DNA of 7,658 bases. Source: Staphylothermus sp. (GTDB taxonomy: Archaea; Thermoproteota; Thermoprotei_A; Sulfolobales; Desulfurococcaceae). Shown here one piece after another: positions 5,474 to 7,658 of this stretch (position 1 is its first letter; each line of letters opens with the position of its first letter). Below the pieces are notes generated by a model. It was given only the letters and a program-made list of their open reading frames with translations. It was not told the origin of the DNA and searched no databases. Location: positions 1 through 7,658 of the forward strand of contig JAGHDU010000233.1 of NCBI GenBank assembly GCA_021159785.1, given 5' to 3'. The translations under genes were made by a program, and so were the position numbers.

Positions 5474-7078
5474 ATGGACTTAGTTAATATCGCTCATGAT
5501 TTAACTGGTCTAACCGTACCCGTATTAGCATTATTTGCTTTCACTCTACCCCTACTTGCTAAATTATTTGGTGAGAAAAGATTTCCAGCTATATATGCAT
5601 TGATAGCCATGATATTTGCAGCAATATCCTCAACCATAATATTCATCGGGTCAAGAATTAATGATAATCCAATATTCTATAAATTCGGAGGATGGCCGCC
5701 ACCACTAGGAATTGTTTACGAAGTCGATGGTTTCAACGCTACGTTAGCACTATTTACTGCATGGATAATGCTACTTATAAGCATCTATAGTATATGGTAT
5801 GGAAGACACCTTGACGAACCAGAATGGTACTACATTCTATTAATAGGTTTAAATGCAGGTATGCTGGGATGCTTGTATACTGGTGATGTGTTCAACTTAT
5901 TCGTGATGCTGGAAGTTTTGGGTATATCTGCTTATGCCCTAGTAGCATATCACAAGAACAAACATGAGGCTTTGGAAGCATCAATGAAATATGCTATAAT
6001 CGGAGCTACAGCAACAACAATCTATTTCATAGGATTAGTAGTCATATATAGTGTCTATGGTTCTCTCAACATGGCTGACCTAGCAGTTAAAAACTATTAC
6101 CTATACCAAGCACAGAGAAGCGGAGTCACGTTGTTTTCACAAATGATAACCGCTATTGGTGCTTCATCATTATTAGCTATATCTCTAGCATTATGGGTTT
6201 TCACCTATAAGTCAGCTTTATTCCCCAATCATTTCTGGCTACCTGATGCACATCCGGAAGCACCTACTCCAGTATCAGCAGCGTTATCGGGATTAGTTGT
6301 TAACATAGGAGTATATGCAACAGTGAGGTTCCTTTACACAATATTCGGTCCCTTATCGCCACTTGAATTATACTACCGTGAGATAGTACTAATAGTTATA
6401 CTTATACTCGGATTCCTTGGAGGCCTCGTAGGAGCGCTACTCATGATTGCTCAAAAAGACATTAAGAGATTGCTAGCATATAGTACTGTAAGCCATATAG
6501 GATTAATCTATATGGCTGCATCCATAGGGTTCGTAACAAACAAACCAGAGGCAGTTATTCTTGGATTAACCGCTATGATTTACCACATAATAAACCATGG
6601 TTTAGGTAAGGCATTATTGTTCATGGCTAGTGGAGTATTCATAGACGCTGCTGGTACTAGGAACATGGATGAAATGAGAGGCGTAGGAAGATTATATCCA
6701 ATTACTAGCTTAGCATTTATAATAGGATTCCTCAGCATGATGGGACTCATACCATTTGCTGGGTTCTTCTCAAAACTATTAATGTATCAAGCATTCATAG
6801 AGGCAGGACTACTCTTACCAGCTTTGGCAATTATAGTAATATCAGCAATCAGTGTCTTAGGATACGCTAAAGCAATGTATGCTATAGTATTCTCATCGAT
6901 GAACAAGAAGTACGAGAAAATACCTCTAAAAGGCATCAATTATATGCTCTTGTTAATGGCGATTGCATTAATAGCTTTGGGAGTTCTATATCCATTCATC
7001 AAGGATACATTATATGGTATTGTTTTACAATATCTAACACCCAATAGGATCATGTACTATAGGTTTCTAATGAGGTGA
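5474..7078 (+). CDS. mbhH: MnhD/MrpD antiporter-like subunit, NuoM/N/L family (MbhH)
   Basis: This 534-residue integral membrane protein of about 14 helices is the main ion-pumping subunit. Conserved landmarks of the proton-conducting antiporter family are visible: DVFNLFVMLEVLG (138-150) with the TM5 glutamate E147; K246 in the broken helix TM7; the loop FPNHFWLPDAHPEAPTPVSA (250-269); QKDIKRLLAYSTVSHIG (327-343); YHIINHGLGKALLFMASG (370-387) with H371, H375 and K379; and GLIPFAGFFSK (424-434) with the TM12 lysine K434. In TM8 the stretch LSGLVVNIGVYATVRF has N277 where the family normally has a lysine (LLK-x-G). GGGGTGAT at 5461-5468 lies five bases before the ATG. It is the only such subunit in the window, unlike Mbx/Mbs, which has two. 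Confidence 0.95.
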   Translation: MDLVNIAHDLTGLTVPVLALFAFTLPLLAKLFGEKRFPAIYALIAMIFAAISSTIIFIGSRINDNPIFYKFGGWPPPLGIVYEVDGFNATLALFTAWIMLLISIYSIWYGRHLDEPEWYYILLIGLNAGMLGCLYTGDVFNLFVMLEVLGISAYALVAYHKNKHEALEASMKYAIIGATATTIYFIGLVVIYSVYGSLNMADLAVKNYYLYQAQRSGVTLFSQMITAIGASSLLAISLALWVFTYKSALFPNHFWLPDAHPEAPTPVSAALSGLVVNIGVYATVRFLYTIFGPLSPLELYYREIVLIVILILGFLGGLVGALLMIAQKDIKRLLAYSTVSHIGLIYMAASIGFVTNKPEAVILGLTAMIYHIINHGLGKALLFMASGVFIDAAGTRNMDEMRGVGRLYPITSLAFIIGFLSMMGLIPFAGFFSKLLMYQAFIEAGLLLPALAIIVISAISVLGYAKAMYAIVFSSMNKKYEKIPLKGINYMLLLMAIALIALGVLYPFIKDTLYGIVLQYLTPNRIMYYRFLMR

Positions 7079-7083
7079 AAATA

Positions 7084-7443
7084 ATGGTTGTTCAGCACAT
7101 AATAAGTGATCCCGGTCTAGTAGCTCTATACCTAACAGCTTACATGCTAATAGCCCTAGCCATACTAACAACAATATTTATTGTAGTGAGTTCTAAGAAA
7201 CGCCGAATAACGCCAATGTATTTATCAGGGGAACCCGAAGACGTTATTAAAGAACACGTACCAGCACCAGGGCATCTCTACTGGGGATTCATGAAGAGAT
7301 TTGCAAGAAAGACATATGAATACTTAATAGAAAAAATGCATACAGGAAACTTGCAGGACTGGGTACAATTTATGGCTTCATGGTACGGGTTACTGCTTCT
7401 ATTATCGATTGTATTAGGAATAATCTATATCTACATGAGGTGA
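7084..7443 (+). CDS. mbhI: MbhI-like connector subunit
   Basis: This 119-residue protein has two predicted helices (about 14-36 and 97-117) joined by a cytoplasmic, partly amphipathic stretch. The segments ITPMYLSGEPED and PAPGHLYWGF (42-69), and the helix around EKMHTGNLQDW, are like MbhI of Pyrococcus. In the known Mbh structure that subunit links the antiporter-like H subunit to the M anchor. I chose ATG at 7084, five bases after GAGGTGA (7072-7078). A GTG at 7075 in the same frame would lie inside that ribosome-binding site, so the three-residue longer form is unlikely. Its presence between H and M supports an Mbh rather than an Mbx arrangement. Confidence 0.87.
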   Translation: MVVQHIISDPGLVALYLTAYMLIALAILTTIFIVVSSKKRRITPMYLSGEPEDVIKEHVPAPGHLYWGFMKRFARKTYEYLIEKMHTGNLQDWVQFMASWYGLLLLLSIVLGIIYIYMR

Positions 7444-7450
7444 TATATCG

Positions 7451-7658
7451 ATGGCAGCAGTAGATATATTAACATTATTGTTCTCAATACTGGTTTATCC
7501 AGGACTCTTATTCCTATTCAGTTTAGCGCTATTTACACAATATCTATACAGAAAACTAAGTGCACATATGCAGAAAAGAATGGGTCCAACATATGTTGGA
7601 CCAAAAGGAGTCCTTCAGCCATTCTTCGATGTATGGAAATTGATTCATGTCAAGGAAG
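7451..7658 (+). CDS. mbhM: NuoH-like membrane anchor (MbhM), N-terminal part
   Basis: The first 69 residues of a NuoH-family protein are present and the frame runs off the right edge. One N-terminal helix (about 6-30) is followed by the family signature YRKLSAHMQKRMGP (33-46) and VGPKGVLQPFFDVWKL (49-64), matching the usual ERK-x-x-A-x-x-Q-x-R-x-GP ... VGP-x-G-x-LQP-x-x-D-x-x-KL. Tyr33 stands where Glu or Asp is normal. This subunit anchors the J/K/L/N arm and forms the link between the Ni-Fe site and the pump. The start is firm: a full-strength GAGGTGAT (7437-7444) ends six bases before the ATG. It is far from the other peripheral-arm genes, at the end of the visible operon. Confidence 0.93.
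   Translation, partial: MAAVDILTLLFSILVYPGLLFLFSLALFTQYLYRKLSAHMQKRMGPTYVGPKGVLQPFFDVWKLIHVKE

Noticed and set aside
7075..7083. GTG at 7075 as the start of mbhI
   Set aside because: It lies within the GAGGTGA ribosome-binding site; ATG at 7084 has the five-base spacing used elsewhere in the operon.
1..7658. CRISPR arrays, tRNA or rRNA genes, insertion sequences, attachment sites
   Set aside because: No regularly spaced repeats, cloverleaf-like sequences, transposase frames or terminal inverted repeats were seen; the gene-free space is limited to positions 70-280.

Overview
The window looks like part of the chromosome of a heterotrophic, hyperthermophilic archaeon, most likely a Desulfurococcales-type member of the Thermoproteota (Staphylothermus, Thermosphaera or Desulfurococcus would fit). 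The grounds are AT-rich DNA, archaeal GGTGAT/GGAGG ribosome-binding sites, very tight gene packing, TTG and GTG starts, and a gene set known from anaerobic archaea that ferment peptides or reduce sulfur. The genus is inference; the archaeal assignment is firm.

Positions 1-280 form an intergenic region between a divergent, truncated minus-strand gene (start at 69, running off the left edge) and a long plus-strand operon. It holds two perfect inverted repeats. One has 10-bp arms 22 bp apart (111-142). The other has 8-bp arms around a 2-bp centre (211-228) and contains a GTT-n3-AAC element. It also holds a short direct repeat and several TATA-like tracts.

Positions 281-7658 are one unbroken operon for a membrane-bound, Mrp-linked group 4 [NiFe] hydrogenase (Mbh type). 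The peripheral, cytoplasmic module comes first: small subunit (MbhJ), 30-kDa-like subunit (MbhK), catalytic large subunit (MbhL) and two-[4Fe-4S] ferredoxin-like subunit (MbhN). The Mrp antiporter-like membrane module follows: MnhF/MbhB, MnhG/MbhC, MbhD, a fused MbhE-MbhF (MnhB) protein, MnhC/MbhG, MnhE/MbhA and the large MnhD/MbhH. Last come the connector MbhI and the start of the NuoH-like anchor MbhM, which is cut by the right edge.

The expected function is oxidation of reduced ferredoxin through the Fe-S clusters of N and J, reduction of protons to H2 at the Ni-Fe site of L, and coupling through M/H/I and the Mrp subunits to export of H+ or Na+. All four Ni-binding cysteines and a HycE-like C-terminal processing site are present in L. 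This argues for a true hydrogenase rather than the related sulfur-reducing Mbx/Mbs complex or respiratory complex I.

The family is known. The points worth a second look are the shuffled subunit order, the E-F fusion, replacement of usually charged membrane residues in D, H and M (Y62, N277, Y33), the two putative operators, and the repeated use of the upstream stop codon as part of the next ribosome-binding site.
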